DNA from: Acidithiobacillus sp. YTS05
GTDB lineage: Bacteria; Pseudomonadota; Gammaproteobacteria; Acidithiobacillales; Acidithiobacillaceae
Assembly (NCBI RefSeq): GCF_024396695.1
Contig: NZ_CP094359.1
Coordinates: 1,054,001-1,118,000, forward strand
Direction of reading: 5' to 3'
DNA: 64,000 bases
Positions 52,852 through 62,327 of this stretch are shown one piece after another. The position numbers and the translations under genes were made by a program. The notes beneath the pieces were generated by a model that had not been told where the DNA came from, did not search any database, and worked only from the letters and a program-made list of their open reading frames with translations. The first letter of the stretch is position 1. Each line of letters starts with the position of its first letter.

Positions 52852-54402
52852 TCAGAGATCGTGACCGCTATAGCTCAAATTGAAAGACTTATTGATCAAT
52901 GGGAAATCGGCGACGATGTCCTGCAGCACCGCTTCTTCGAGAACGGGCCACAAAGACCAGGAAGGATCGTGGGGATGGCATCGGGCAATGCGGTCCGCTT
53001 CCAATCGTAGCGCCACAAAAATCTCACCACGCCATCCCTCTACGATGCCGAGACCTTCCCCAACGCTTGGCAGTGGCAATGGCATCTTACAGGCACCCGT
53101 GGGAAGTTCCTGGAGGAGCTTTTCCTGCCAGCGCAGAGAGGCAAAAACTTCCGCAAAGCGAACAGCCCAGCGGCTTGCCACATCACCGCTGCTCGCCAGC
53201 GAGATTTCCATGGGGAAACGGTCATAGGGAGCGGGAGCAAATTGCACCCGCAGGTCCCAAGCCTGCCCACTCGCGCGTCCGGCCAGCCCACCCATTCCCC
53301 AGTCGACGGCTCGATCCGGCGCAATGGTGCCGGTGCCCACCAAGCGGTCGCGCAGGCCTGCATGTTCCTGCAGCAGTAATTCCAGGTCTTGCAAACGTTG
53401 TTGCCAGCGCAAGCCACTGGCACGCAGTTGCTGGCAGGTATCCGCACCGAGATCCATGGTGAGGCCGCCGGGGCAGATGAGATCCATGAGGTAACGATGT
53501 CCAAAGATCCTTTCATTTTCCCGCAGCATTTCTTCCTTGATGGCCAGCAGTTGGGTCAGAGCAAAGGCAAGGCCGGCGTCATTGCCGAGGGCCCCCAGAT
53601 CCCCCAAGTGATTGGCCAAGCGCTCACGCTCCAGCAAAAGGCCACGCAAGGCCTGTGCTCGTTCCGGGAGATGAACGCCCGCGATGCTCTCCAAAGCCAT
53701 GGCATAGGCCCAGGCATAGGCTACCGTGCTGTCACCGCTCACGCGACCCAGTAGGACAAGAGCGGCAAAAGGGTCCTGCCCCTGCAACAGGCGCTCGATT
53801 CCTTTGTGAGTGTAGCCGAGGCGCTCTTCCAAACGTAAGATCTGCTCTCCCAGACAGGTGAAGCGAAAATGCCCCGGCTCGATGGTGCCGGCATGGACGG
53901 GACCGACGGGTATTTCGTGCAGATCGTCGCCGGGTAGACCCTGGAAAGCATAGTCGGTATCTCCCTGCGTACTCAGTTCGGTGAGGGGGACGGGGTTTGC
54001 GCGTAAAGGCAAAAAGGTGCTGGGCCAGGCCGCATGACGCAACCAGGGGCGCTGGTCCGCGTTGCCCTGCGGGCGTAGACCCAGCAGGTCGGCAATGGCC
54101 CGCTCCTGGCGTACCGCCGTGGGAAAAATTTCTGCGAGGCTGGGAAATCCCTCTACCCCTTGCGCTAGGGCGAGGTTGCACCAGTAGCAGGAATCCGCGG
54201 TTAAAAACAGGGCGTGGATGCGATACTGCCTGTCGCTTCGTTCTTCCCCCCAGATACCCAAAAGCCGTGCACCCCGCCGGCGTAGGGTCTGCGCCAATGT
54301 CTGCCAGTCTTTAGCCAGAACGTCTCGCTGATGGATGGGAAGTGGACCCGCGATGACGCGAAACGGCGCGCTTCCATTTTCCCAGAGTGCTTCTTCATTC
54401 AT
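52852..54402 (-). CDS. hyfG: HyfG/NuoCD-like large subunit lacking Ni-Fe cysteines
   Basis: 516 aa. A NuoC-like N-terminal part (to about 150) is followed by a NuoD/HycE-like part (EIPVGPVHAGTIEPGHFRF, EERLGYTHKGIERLLQGQD). Where hydrogenases have RVCGIC this protein has RVSGDS (about 220-225), and where they have DPCxxC near the C-terminus it has NLSYSG (about 508-513). So all four Ni-Fe ligands are lost and it should not be a hydrogenase. It is more like NuoD in that respect, but the operon gene order is that of hyf. Confidence 0.88.
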   Translation of the reverse strand: MNEEALWENGSAPFRVIAGPLPIHQRDVLAKDWQTLAQTLRRRGARLLGIWGEERSDRQYRIHALFLTADSCYWCNLALAQGVEGFPSLAEIFPTAVRQERAIADLLGLRPQGNADQRPWLRHAAWPSTFLPLRANPVPLTELSTQGDTDYAFQGLPGDDLHEIPVGPVHAGTIEPGHFRFTCLGEQILRLEERLGYTHKGIERLLQGQDPFAALVLLGRVSGDSTVAYAWAYAMALESIAGVHLPERAQALRGLLLERERLANHLGDLGALGNDAGLAFALTQLLAIKEEMLRENERIFGHRYLMDLICPGGLTMDLGADTCQQLRASGLRWQQRLQDLELLLQEHAGLRDRLVGTGTIAPDRAVDWGMGGLAGRASGQAWDLRVQFAPAPYDRFPMEISLASSGDVASRWAVRFAEVFASLRWQEKLLQELPTGACKMPLPLPSVGEGLGIVEGWRGEIFVALRLEADRIARCHPHDPSWSLWPVLEEAVLQDIVADFPLINKSFNLSYSGHDL

Positions 54403-55850
54403 TGTAAAATCCCGACGACATTATGCATCCAGCCCGCCAACGCAGCGGGGATCCAGACGCCGAGAAGGAGTACAGCAAAGAGTTGCAAAAAGATCGGGCT
54501 GAAGCCGCCAGCACGGACCAATACCTGTGGGGTACGGGGTTCGCCGAGCAGCATATGCAAAAGACGGGGGAAAATGGCCGCAAAGGCGATCTCCAGACCG
54601 AGGAGCAGTAGGGGAGTCGTGAACCAGGCGCGTTGAATGCTCGCTACCACGATCAAAAACTCGCTGAGAAACAGGGAACCAGGGGGCATTCCGACAATGG
54701 CCAGGATGGAAAGGAGCAATGACCAGCCGAGGGTCGGACGGAGCTTGAGAATGCCGTGTAGGTCCTTTAGTTCACGAGAGTCGGCTTCCTGCACGGCGCG
54801 ACCCACCGAAAAAAACACCGAGGACTTGGCTAGACTGTGGCCCATCATGTGCAACACACCGGCAAAGATGGCGAGCGGTCCACCCAGTCCAAAGGCAATG
54901 GCGATAAGTCCCATGTGTTCCACGGAAGAGTACGCAAACAGGCGCTTCACATCGTGCTGACGCAGCATGGAAAAGGCCGCCAATAGCAAGGAAAGGAGGC
55001 CAAATGCCAGCAGGAGATGCGCAGCAAAATCGGTCCCCGAGGCAGCATCGGTGAGACTTTTGAACCGCAGAATGGCATACAGTGCAACATTGAGCAGTAA
55101 TCCAGAGAGGACGGCAGACACCGTACTCGGGCCAGCGGCATGGGCATCGGGCAACCAGGTATTGAGGGGGGCAAAGCCGACCTTGGTTCCGTATCCCACG
55201 AAAACAAAGACGAAGGCCAGGGTCAGCACGGTTCCGTTCAACTGGCTGGCGTGCTGGTGCAGCGCCGACCAGAGCAGTGCCTTGGCCCCATCGCCCAACA
55301 CCGGTTGCGCGGCGAAATACAGGAGGATCGTGCCGAAGAGCGCCATCGCGAGACCGACGCCACAGAGGATGAAATATTTCCAGGCGGCTTCCAGGCTTTC
55401 TCCGCTGCGCTGCAGGCTCACCAGTAATACCGTCGATAGGGTGGCACCTTCGAGTGCCACCCAGAGGATGCCCATATTGTTGCTCAACAGGGCCAAGAAC
55501 ATGGTTGCCAAAAAGCTCTGAAACATGGCGTGGTACAGGCGCTGGCGACCTTTGCTAAAATGGTGGTGCTCTACTTCCTGTTGCCAGTAACTGGCAGAAA
55601 ACCAAGCTGTCGTTAGCCCGATAACCCCGTTCAGCAAGACCAGGATCAAAGACAAGGCATCCATGCGCAATTCGTCAGCAAGGGCAGTCAAGGGGCCATG
55701 TCGTAAAAATTCCCAGGCCGCCAGCAGGCTCAGCAGAAATACGGCAAAATTGATCGTCATAAAGATCCAGCGCCCTCTGCGGCCATCGCCCAAGAGGGCG
55801 AGCACGGGAATGCCCAAGGCTACTACTACCAGGAGCCAGAGCAGGATCAT
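54399..55850 (-). CDS. hyfF: HyfF/NuoN-like ion-translocating membrane subunit
   Basis: 483 aa with about 14 hydrophobic helices of the Mrp-antiporter type. Conserved parts include VALEGATLSTVLLVSLQRS, VGYGTKVGFAPLNTWLPDAH with the key Lys, and AYSSVEHMGLIAIAFGLGG. It overlaps hyfG and hyfE by 4 bases each. In complex I and group 4 hydrogenases such subunits pump H+ or Na+. Confidence 0.92.
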   Translation of the reverse strand: MILLWLLVVVALGIPVLALLGDGRRGRWIFMTINFAVFLLSLLAAWEFLRHGPLTALADELRMDALSLILVLLNGVIGLTTAWFSASYWQQEVEHHHFSKGRQRLYHAMFQSFLATMFLALLSNNMGILWVALEGATLSTVLLVSLQRSGESLEAAWKYFILCGVGLAMALFGTILLYFAAQPVLGDGAKALLWSALHQHASQLNGTVLTLAFVFVFVGYGTKVGFAPLNTWLPDAHAAGPSTVSAVLSGLLLNVALYAILRFKSLTDAASGTDFAAHLLLAFGLLSLLLAAFSMLRQHDVKRLFAYSSVEHMGLIAIAFGLGGPLAIFAGVLHMMGHSLAKSSVFFSVGRAVQEADSRELKDLHGILKLRPTLGWSLLLSILAIVGMPPGSLFLSEFLIVVASIQRAWFTTPLLLLGLEIAFAAIFPRLLHMLLGEPRTPQVLVRAGGFSPIFLQLFAVLLLGVWIPAALAGWMHNVVGILQ

Positions 55851-56524
55851 TGGTTTTCTCGCAAATGTTCCAGCCAGTGCAAATCGAGGTTCTCAAAGCT
55901 TTCGCGGATGTGAAAGAAGAAGACCCCGAGGATGAGGAAGGCAATGAGGGCATCGAGTGCAATGCCAAGTTCGACGATGAGCGGCATTCCCAAGGTGGCA
56001 CTGGTAGCAGCAAAGAACAAGGCGTTATCCATGGCCAAGAAACCCACCACCTCAGAAATGGCCTTGCGGCGGGTGATCATCATCAAAAAGGCCAAGAGGA
56101 ATGCTGCCAAGGCAATACCGAGCATGCCATGGGTAGCTGCTGGCAGACTGCCTGCTAGTGGCGCCGCCAGGGCAAAGGCAAAAATGACCAGCACGATGCC
56201 GAGCAGTTGGACACTTGCCACATTCAGGCTCATTTCCACGTCGCCGCGTACCTGTAGGCGCCGCAGCAAGCGATGGAGCAAGAACGGAATCAAGAGCCCC
56301 TTGAGACTCAGGGTCAGCGTTGCCGAAACCCAGAGCAGGCGATCGCCGGTGAGCACAGCTACCATGGCGGTGCTGAGGGCAAGCGTGATCCCCTGCCATG
56401 CCAAGAGGTGGATCAGACTCAGGAGACGACGCTGGGCCAAGAGGGCAAAACTCAGCAATAACATCCAGGCGGCCAGGAATTTGAGGATCGAGAGAAGGGA
56501 AAACAGATCGAGGAACGGACGCAT
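55847..56524 (-). CDS. hyfE: HyfE-like membrane subunit (NuoK-type)
   Basis: 225 aa with about seven hydrophobic segments. The last part, AISEVVGFLAMDNALFFAAT and MPLIVELGIALDALIAFLIL, carries the acidic residues in membrane helices typical of HyfE and NuoK/MrpC relatives. It overlaps hyfF by 4 bp. Confidence 0.9.
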   Translation of the reverse strand: MRPFLDLFSLLSILKFLAAWMLLLSFALLAQRRLLSLIHLLAWQGITLALSTAMVAVLTGDRLLWVSATLTLSLKGLLIPFLLHRLLRRLQVRGDVEMSLNVASVQLLGIVLVIFAFALAAPLAGSLPAATHGMLGIALAAFLLAFLMMITRRKAISEVVGFLAMDNALFFAATSATLGMPLIVELGIALDALIAFLILGVFFFHIRESFENLDLHWLEHLRENQ

Positions 56525-56526
56525 GC

Positions 56527-57474
56527 TCAGCTCCCGAGCATAAAGTGGGTGAGCAGGCCGATCACCCCAAAGAGGAATGCCGTCGTGGCAAATTCTGGAA
56601 CCCGGAAGAGCCGTTTCTTGGCGAGCAGGGTCTCTACCAGGGCCAGGATGGGGGCGGCGACGAAGAGTTTGATCAGCAGTGCCAGGCTGGCGAGCAAAAT
56701 TGCCGTCGGCGCAAACTCGTCAGCGATTCCCCAAGGAAAGAAAAGGGCAATGCCGATGGTTACATAGATTAGCAGTTTCAATTGTGCCCCCCATTCCAGG
56801 AGGGCCAGGTGGCGGCCGGAGTATTCCAGCAGCATGGCCTCATGGATCATGGTGAGTTCCAGATGGGTGGCAGGATTGTCTACCGGAATGCGCGAATTTT
56901 CGACCAGAAGTACCAGGAAAAAGGCGGCGGCCGCAAACACCATGCTTGGGTGGAGAGAGAGCAGGCCCTCCTGGGCGTGAAGAACGATGGTGCTGAGAGA
57001 GGTAGAGCCGGCCAGCAGGGAGGCGATGAAAAAAGCACTCAGGAGCGCCGGCTCTGCCAGCGCAGAGACTAACATTTCCCGGTGCGCCCCCAAGCTGGCG
57101 AAGGGAGTGCCGGTATCCATGGCTGCCAGCACCTGAAAAATGCGGGCTACTGCCAGTAGTCCGACCAGGGCGATGACGTCGGCCGCCGGTGCCAGGGGCA
57201 GGTCTACCGCCAAAATGGGGACCAGGGTGCTTGCCATCACCTTGGTGCCAAAGAGAACATAGGGGCTGAAACGGAATAGCCAGGAGGAATCCTCGGGCAA
57301 GAAGGCTTCCTTGTGGAAGAGCCGCCGCAGGTCCCGGTAGCCCTGCAAAAGGCCTGCGGGGCGGCGGTTTTGCAACAGCGCACGGAGCATTTGCAGCCAC
57401 GCCGCAAAGAGTGGCGCGATGGCCAAAGCCACCAGCACCTGCAAGGTCTGCATTCCCCATGCACTCCAGTTCAT
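56527..57474 (-). CDS. hyfC: HyfC/NuoH-like membrane subunit
   Basis: 315 aa with about eight hydrophobic segments and the NuoH-type loop GYRDLRRLFHKEAF near the start, later VENSRIPVDNPATHLELTMI and HEAMLLEYSGRHLALLEWGA. These acidic loops link the membrane arm with the iron-sulfur subunits. It overlaps hyfB by 4 bp. Confidence 0.93.
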   Translation of the reverse strand: MNWSAWGMQTLQVLVALAIAPLFAAWLQMLRALLQNRRPAGLLQGYRDLRRLFHKEAFLPEDSSWLFRFSPYVLFGTKVMASTLVPILAVDLPLAPAADVIALVGLLAVARIFQVLAAMDTGTPFASLGAHREMLVSALAEPALLSAFFIASLLAGSTSLSTIVLHAQEGLLSLHPSMVFAAAAFFLVLLVENSRIPVDNPATHLELTMIHEAMLLEYSGRHLALLEWGAQLKLLIYVTIGIALFFPWGIADEFAPTAILLASLALLIKLFVAAPILALVETLLAKKRLFRVPEFATTAFLFGVIGLLTHFMLGS

Positions 57475-59462
57475 CGGACCAGCACCAAAAGCACGACCAA
57501 GGTTAGAAAGGCATAGAGGAGGTAGGAACTGATCTTGCCATGTTGCAGCCGTAGTGCCTGGCGAGATAGGGCCAGGGCCAGTCGCTGCAAGGGTTCATAG
57601 AGTCCTACCCAGAAAGGGTCCGTAAGCTCTACCCGCAATTCCTTGCTGGCGGTATCTGGCTGGAGCCGCCCGTGGTGTATCGGTTGAAAGATGCGCAAGA
57701 GGGATTGGCTGAATCCGGCAGGGCTATCCTGCATGCGCGCCGTTCGCGCGCCGCGAAAACCGCAGGACCAGACGGGAACGCGGCGTAGCGGTCGACCAAA
57801 GCGCCACCATACCAGCAAAAAGGTCAGGAGAATGGCCATTGCGATGCCGATGAGAAACCATCCTGGCACATAACTGGCTCGTTCCGGAGAGATGGGCGTC
57901 AATCGCCAGGGCTGCTGAATTCCCAAGGAGTTCCCGGACAGGAGCAGGGCATTTACCGCACTGATGGCGTGGATGGCGAAACCTGGGACAAGCCCCAGGA
58001 AGATGCAACCCAAGGCAAGGAAGGCCATGGCCAAACGCTCCCACAGGCTTGCCTCGTGGGCGGTATAGACGCTGCGCGGCTGCCCCAGAAAACTTAGTCC
58101 AAAGGCCTTGATGATGGCAAAACTCGCTAAAGCCAGAACCAGAACGACGCCCGCAGCGGTCAATGGCAGAATGGCTTGCAGGGTCCCCGAGGCCATTTGC
58201 GGCGCCAACAGGAAGGCCTGCAGCAGCATCCACTCCGAGGCAAAACCATTCAGGGGCGGTAGTCCGGCAATGGCAAGGCAGCCGATCAGCATCAGCAGGG
58301 TGGTTTGCGGCATGCGTCGGATCAGGCCCCCGAGTCGCCCCATATCGACGGTGCCGGTGCTGTGGAATACACTGCCGCTCCCCAAGAAGAGCAGCCCTTT
58401 GAACAAAGCATGGTTCAACGTCTGGAAAAGTCCGGCGCTGAGGGCCAGCGCCGCCAGTGTCGGTGAGCCCTCGGCGACAAAAAGCCGGGCCAGGCCCAGG
58501 GCTACCAGGATCAATCCCATGTTCTCCATGGAGGAATAGGCCAGGAGTCGTTTTAGATCCCGCTGCAGGGTAGAAAAAAGCACGCCAAAGCCTGCCGTCA
58601 ACAAGCCCAAAGCGAGCCAGACCAAGCCCCAGGAGACGCCCTCGGGAGGCAGGATTTGCCAATCGATGCGCAACAACCCATACAAGGCTATGGGCAGCAT
58701 GGCGGCGCTCATCAGGGCGGAAACGGGGGAGGGTGCAGCGGGATGCGCCTCGGGTAACCAGACATGGAGGGGGGCCATCCCCAACTTGGCACCAAATCCC
58801 AGCAGGGTGAGGAGCAGTACGGCCTGGGCAAGCCCAGGCGCAAGTACCTCGTGCGCCAGGGCAGAAAAATCATTCCCGGCCAATGGGTTGCCGTGGCAGA
58901 GCAGGGCGAAGGCGGCCAGTAGGCACAGGGCCCCCAGGTGCGCCACGAGCAGGTACAGATAGGCGGCATGCCGCGCCTGGATGGTCTGCGTTTGAGCCAG
59001 AATCAGGTAGCTCGAGCTCAGGGCCATACCTTCCCAGGCCACTAAAAAGGTATACGCATTATCGGCCAGCAGTAGCAGCGCCATGGCCGAGAGAAAAAGC
59101 GGCAAAGGGATCAGAACCCGCCGCAATCCAGTTCTACCCAGTTGCCGAAAATAGCCCACGGCGTGCAAGGAGGAAGCCGTGCCTACCAGCCCCAGCACTA
59201 CCAGGAAAAAGGCAGACAAGGGGTCCAGCCGGAATTGCCAGAGCGGGATGCCGCCGACGGCGAGGTTCGGCGCGGGGGCGGCCACCAGTATCAGCCCCAG
59301 GGCGCCACTCAGCAGCCAGAGTAGACTCATGAGGGTACTGGTCATCAGGCTGGTGTAGCGTAACCAGGAGGGCTGCAGGCGTGGGAGTAGACTCCCCAGA
59401 CTCGCCAGAGGACCCAGGGCGACGGCTCCTAGAGCCATCTGCAGTGGCAATAGCGCATTCAC
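57471..59462 (-). CDS. hyfB: HyfB/NuoL-like ion-translocating membrane subunit
   Basis: 663 aa with about 16 hydrophobic segments. The antiporter signature is present in LVAWEGMALSSSYLILAQ (Glu), FGAKLGMAPLHVWLPEAHP (Lys) and AYSSMENMGLILVALGLARL. The order hyfBCEFGI in this operon lacks hyfA, hyfD and the ferredoxin-like hyfH, so it is a shortened version of hydrogenase 4. Its ATG overlaps the XRE-cupin gene by 4 bp. Confidence 0.93.
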   Translation of the reverse strand: MNALLPLQMALGAVALGPLASLGSLLPRLQPSWLRYTSLMTSTLMSLLWLLSGALGLILVAAPAPNLAVGGIPLWQFRLDPLSAFFLVVLGLVGTASSLHAVGYFRQLGRTGLRRVLIPLPLFLSAMALLLLADNAYTFLVAWEGMALSSSYLILAQTQTIQARHAAYLYLLVAHLGALCLLAAFALLCHGNPLAGNDFSALAHEVLAPGLAQAVLLLTLLGFGAKLGMAPLHVWLPEAHPAAPSPVSALMSAAMLPIALYGLLRIDWQILPPEGVSWGLVWLALGLLTAGFGVLFSTLQRDLKRLLAYSSMENMGLILVALGLARLFVAEGSPTLAALALSAGLFQTLNHALFKGLLFLGSGSVFHSTGTVDMGRLGGLIRRMPQTTLLMLIGCLAIAGLPPLNGFASEWMLLQAFLLAPQMASGTLQAILPLTAAGVVLVLALASFAIIKAFGLSFLGQPRSVYTAHEASLWERLAMAFLALGCIFLGLVPGFAIHAISAVNALLLSGNSLGIQQPWRLTPISPERASYVPGWFLIGIAMAILLTFLLVWWRFGRPLRRVPVWSCGFRGARTARMQDSPAGFSQSLLRIFQPIHHGRLQPDTASKELRVELTDPFWVGLYEPLQRLALALSRQALRLQHGKISSYLLYAFLTLVVLLVLVR

Positions 59463-60004
59463 TGGGCAACGATGATGAGAAGCACCGCGGCCTCGGTACC
59501 GTTATTTCGCCAATTATGAAGCTGTCGGGGATCGTAGTAGATCGCATCCCCTTTGCCGAGTTCGTAGCTATGCTCCTGCTGTTCGAATTTCGCCGTCCCT
59601 TCGATCACCATGGCAAATTCTTCCCCCTCGGCGCTGCTGTAGGGATGTTCCCCGCATTCCCCGCCGGCCTCCAGGGTGAGGAGGATGGGTTGCATCTTTT
59701 TGCGGGCATAGTCCCGCGCCAGGGGTTCGATACTCGCATGCGAACCGGCGCTGTAGATTCGCCGCCGTTGTCCGGAACGAAGCAGGATGGGCATGGGGCC
59801 CTCTTCGGGTTCGTCAAAGAGAGTGCCGATATGCACGCCGAGGGCAAGACAGAGTTTTTCGAGAGTGGCGATCGACGGAGATACCTGGGAGCTTTCGATC
59901 TGGGAAATGGCACTAGCGGAAACTCCAGACAGCTCCGCCAGCACGCGCAGGGAAAGCTGACGATCCTCGCGGAGTTTTTGCAACTGTCTGGCTAGTTGTT
60001 CCAT
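59459..60004 (-). CDS. XRE-family regulator with cupin sensor domain
   Basis: 181 aa. An N-terminal helix-turn-helix (LSLRVLAELSGVSASAISQI, SQVSPSIATLEKLCLALGV) is followed by a C-terminal cupin (GGECGEHPYSSAEGEEFAMV, GDAIYYDPRQLHNWRNNG) that normally binds a small ligand. It starts the hyf operon by overlapping hyfB, and a palindrome lies directly upstream. It is likely the local regulator of hyf, perhaps in response to a carbon signal. Confidence 0.87.
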   Translation of the reverse strand: MEQLARQLQKLREDRQLSLRVLAELSGVSASAISQIESSQVSPSIATLEKLCLALGVHIGTLFDEPEEGPMPILLRSGQRRRIYSAGSHASIEPLARDYARKKMQPILLTLEAGGECGEHPYSSAEGEEFAMVIEGTAKFEQQEHSYELGKGDAIYYDPRQLHNWRNNGTEAAVLLIIVAQ

Positions 60005-60018
60005 GGGGGAAAGTGTAC

Positions 60019-60046
60019 GATATTTTGCACAAAAAGTGCAATATTC
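60019..60046. promoter_or_regulatory. Palindromic operator before the XRE-cupin/hyf operon
   Basis: TTGCAC-AAAAA-GTGCAA with flanking ATATT halves forms a nearly perfect inverted repeat. It fills the short gap between cbbO and the XRE-cupin gene, 15-42 bp before the latter's start, where it would overlap a promoter. Autoregulation by the XRE protein is the likely role. Confidence 0.65.
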
Positions 60047-60049
60047 TGT

Positions 60050-62314
60050 TCACCTGGTGAGCGAGAGAAACATCTGTGGCAGCCTTTCCGGTAATCGCTC
60101 GATCTGGTCGAGTACGGTGAACTGGCGACCAAAGATGTCACTGACATACGTATCGGCCTGCGGGTCCAGGCTGATGCAGTAGCTGAAAATCCCTTTTTGG
60201 CCGAGTTCATTGACGGCTTGCCGGGCATCGGCAACGAGCTGTTGAGAATCCGCCACGTCCACGTCTGCAGGCGCGCCATCGGTAAGCAGCAGTAACAATT
60301 TTTTCTCATTCTTGCGGGCACCCAGATAGTGCCCCGCATGGCGCATGGCCGCCCCCATCCGAGTGGACCAGCAGGCCTGCATACCCGCCAGCCGCGCCTT
60401 GACCGAGTCGCCCCAATGCTCGCTAAAACCTTTGATATGACCATAGCGTGCTTCGTGGCGGGTGTTGGAATGAAAGCCGGCAATGGCGAAGGGATCACCC
60501 AAGCTCTCGATGGCCCAGGCGAGGAGGGAAACGGCCTCCTGACTCAGTTCGAGGATGCTTTGCTGGGTATTGGGTACGGGATCATTGAGAGATTCCGAGA
60601 GATCGAGCAGGAGTAGCACCGCAATATCGCGATCGTTGCTGCGATGTTGCAGATTGATGCGGGGATCGGGAATTGCACCACTTTTGTAATCGATGAATGC
60701 CCGCAACGCGATATCCAGGTCCAGTTCGCTGCCATCCTCCTGGTAACGGATGCGTTCTTTGTCCTGGGGTTTGAGCAGATCAAAAAGGCGTTGCAGGCGT
60801 TTGGCCAGGGCGCTGTGCTTGGCCAGCAAACGGTCGATCTGCGCGGGATCGCCTTGGGGATGAAGATGGTCGTATACGCTCACCCAGTCGGGCCGATAAC
60901 TCTGGCTTTGGTCGTCCCACTCGGGATAGAGGCGTGGCGGTAGCGAAGGGCTTTCCTCGACTGATTTGGCAGACGCATCTTCCGCGCCGGAGTCGTCTTC
61001 CTCGTCGGGCTCGATGAAGGTCCAGAGATGGCGGTTGTCGTCGCGATAATCGACCACCGTGTCGGCAAAATGGATATGCTTGAACTGGTCGCTGGGCAGC
61101 CGGGTACGGGTAACGAAATCTAGTGCCAATGCCGCCATATCACTGGTGCTGCGCAGTTCGTTACCTGCCAGGAGGTCCCGAAAGCGTTGGACAAGGTCCA
61201 GGATTACGGGGTTGCGGTAGCCGTGCTCGGGATCGAGCAGGGCACGGGACAATAAGGTCAGGCGATGGCGCAGGCAAGCGGTCGTTTGTGGGTCGCAATC
61301 GTCCTCTCCAGGATGTGGGTGCAGGGCTAGCAGGAGGTTGCGTAACCCGGGATATTCCCGAATGAGCAGAGTATCGATACGACAGTCTTCCACGCATTCC
61401 ACCGCCAGTCGCTGGAAAGGACTCCAGTTGTCGGCAATCAGGGGACGGCTCCAGCGACGGTGCCCGACCATGTGGGCAAGTGCCGCACGGTAGCGGTCGA
61501 TGCCGGCGACGCCTTGGGTATCATCGTAGGCGTCGGGCAAATGAAAACCGAGTCGATCGAAATAGGGAATGGGTTGGCGCAGCTGGTGAAATGCCGTGGA
61601 ATAGGGAATGAACGCGCCAGCCTCCTGCCAAAAGCCGCGGAGATAGAGATCCAGGCGGCGTTCCGCGTCGACCAGGAGGGTGCCGTGCCGCTCCCGTTGC
61701 AACACCGCCCGACTATCGGCCGACTGCAGGCCGAAGTAATCCTTTTGGCGCTCGGGGTGACGGGCATGGTTGCGAATACCGTAGTCGACCCAGTTGGCAA
61801 GGCCTTTCAGGGACAATAACTGCAGCAAGGCGGGGGCGTGGAAGAAAAATTCCGGCAGACCAGGGCTCGGGATGGTGGCTTGCCGACCGTGGATGGATCC
61901 TGTGGTCTGTTCCATCAGATGCAGGGCAATATCCAGATATTTTTGTAATGATTCTTGAGATTGCAGCCGTTCTGCTACGGCCCCCAAGGTTTGTAGCAAC
62001 GTCGTAATGGCGCGCCCATTGGGGGATTTCTGTAGTCGCTCGATGCATTCGAGCACTGGCTGCAAGGCCTCCTCGCCAAGCGCCTGGGCCACTGTCGGCC
62101 ATTCTTCGAGAAAGGCGAGCAACGGCTCGGCCCCGCGTCCGAGTTTGCCAATCTGGCGGGCCGCGTCGAGATAGCGGGTTAGCCCCTGGGCGCTCAGGAT
62201 TGCTTGCGCCTCCCGCCAGAGGTCCGGAAAGATACGTTTCACTTCGTCGAAGCGGCTGTCCAGACGCGCCCAGGCGTCGTCCAGGCGGGCCAGATCATCC
62301 GTGTGGGCAGGCAT
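60050..62314 (-). CDS. cbbO: CbbO, VWA-domain RuBisCO activase subunit
   Basis: 754 aa from ATG 62314; in-frame starts at 62353 and 62368 lie inside cbbQ and are less likely, but no start has a clear ribosome-binding site. The C-terminal von Willebrand A domain has the MIDAS-like DLSESLNDP, followed by MQACWSTRMGAAMRHAGHYL and LLLLTDGAPADVDVADSQQL. CbbO binds RuBisCO and, with CbbQ, removes inhibitory sugar phosphates from it. The gene follows cbbQ by 13 bp. Confidence 0.93.
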   Translation of the reverse strand: MPAHTDDLARLDDAWARLDSRFDEVKRIFPDLWREAQAILSAQGLTRYLDAARQIGKLGRGAEPLLAFLEEWPTVAQALGEEALQPVLECIERLQKSPNGRAITTLLQTLGAVAERLQSQESLQKYLDIALHLMEQTTGSIHGRQATIPSPGLPEFFFHAPALLQLLSLKGLANWVDYGIRNHARHPERQKDYFGLQSADSRAVLQRERHGTLLVDAERRLDLYLRGFWQEAGAFIPYSTAFHQLRQPIPYFDRLGFHLPDAYDDTQGVAGIDRYRAALAHMVGHRRWSRPLIADNWSPFQRLAVECVEDCRIDTLLIREYPGLRNLLLALHPHPGEDDCDPQTTACLRHRLTLLSRALLDPEHGYRNPVILDLVQRFRDLLAGNELRSTSDMAALALDFVTRTRLPSDQFKHIHFADTVVDYRDDNRHLWTFIEPDEEDDSGAEDASAKSVEESPSLPPRLYPEWDDQSQSYRPDWVSVYDHLHPQGDPAQIDRLLAKHSALAKRLQRLFDLLKPQDKERIRYQEDGSELDLDIALRAFIDYKSGAIPDPRINLQHRSNDRDIAVLLLLDLSESLNDPVPNTQQSILELSQEAVSLLAWAIESLGDPFAIAGFHSNTRHEARYGHIKGFSEHWGDSVKARLAGMQACWSTRMGAAMRHAGHYLGARKNEKKLLLLLTDGAPADVDVADSQQLVADARQAVNELGQKGIFSYCISLDPQADTYVSDIFGRQFTVLDQIERLPERLPQMFLSLTR

Positions 62315-62327
62315 GTCGTCAGGGGAC

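Noticed and set aside
57724..58662. Minus-strand frame of 312 codons inside hyfB
   Set aside because: It is the same strand as hyfB in another frame; the HyfB frame carries all antiporter motifs, and this one is only a high-GC shadow.
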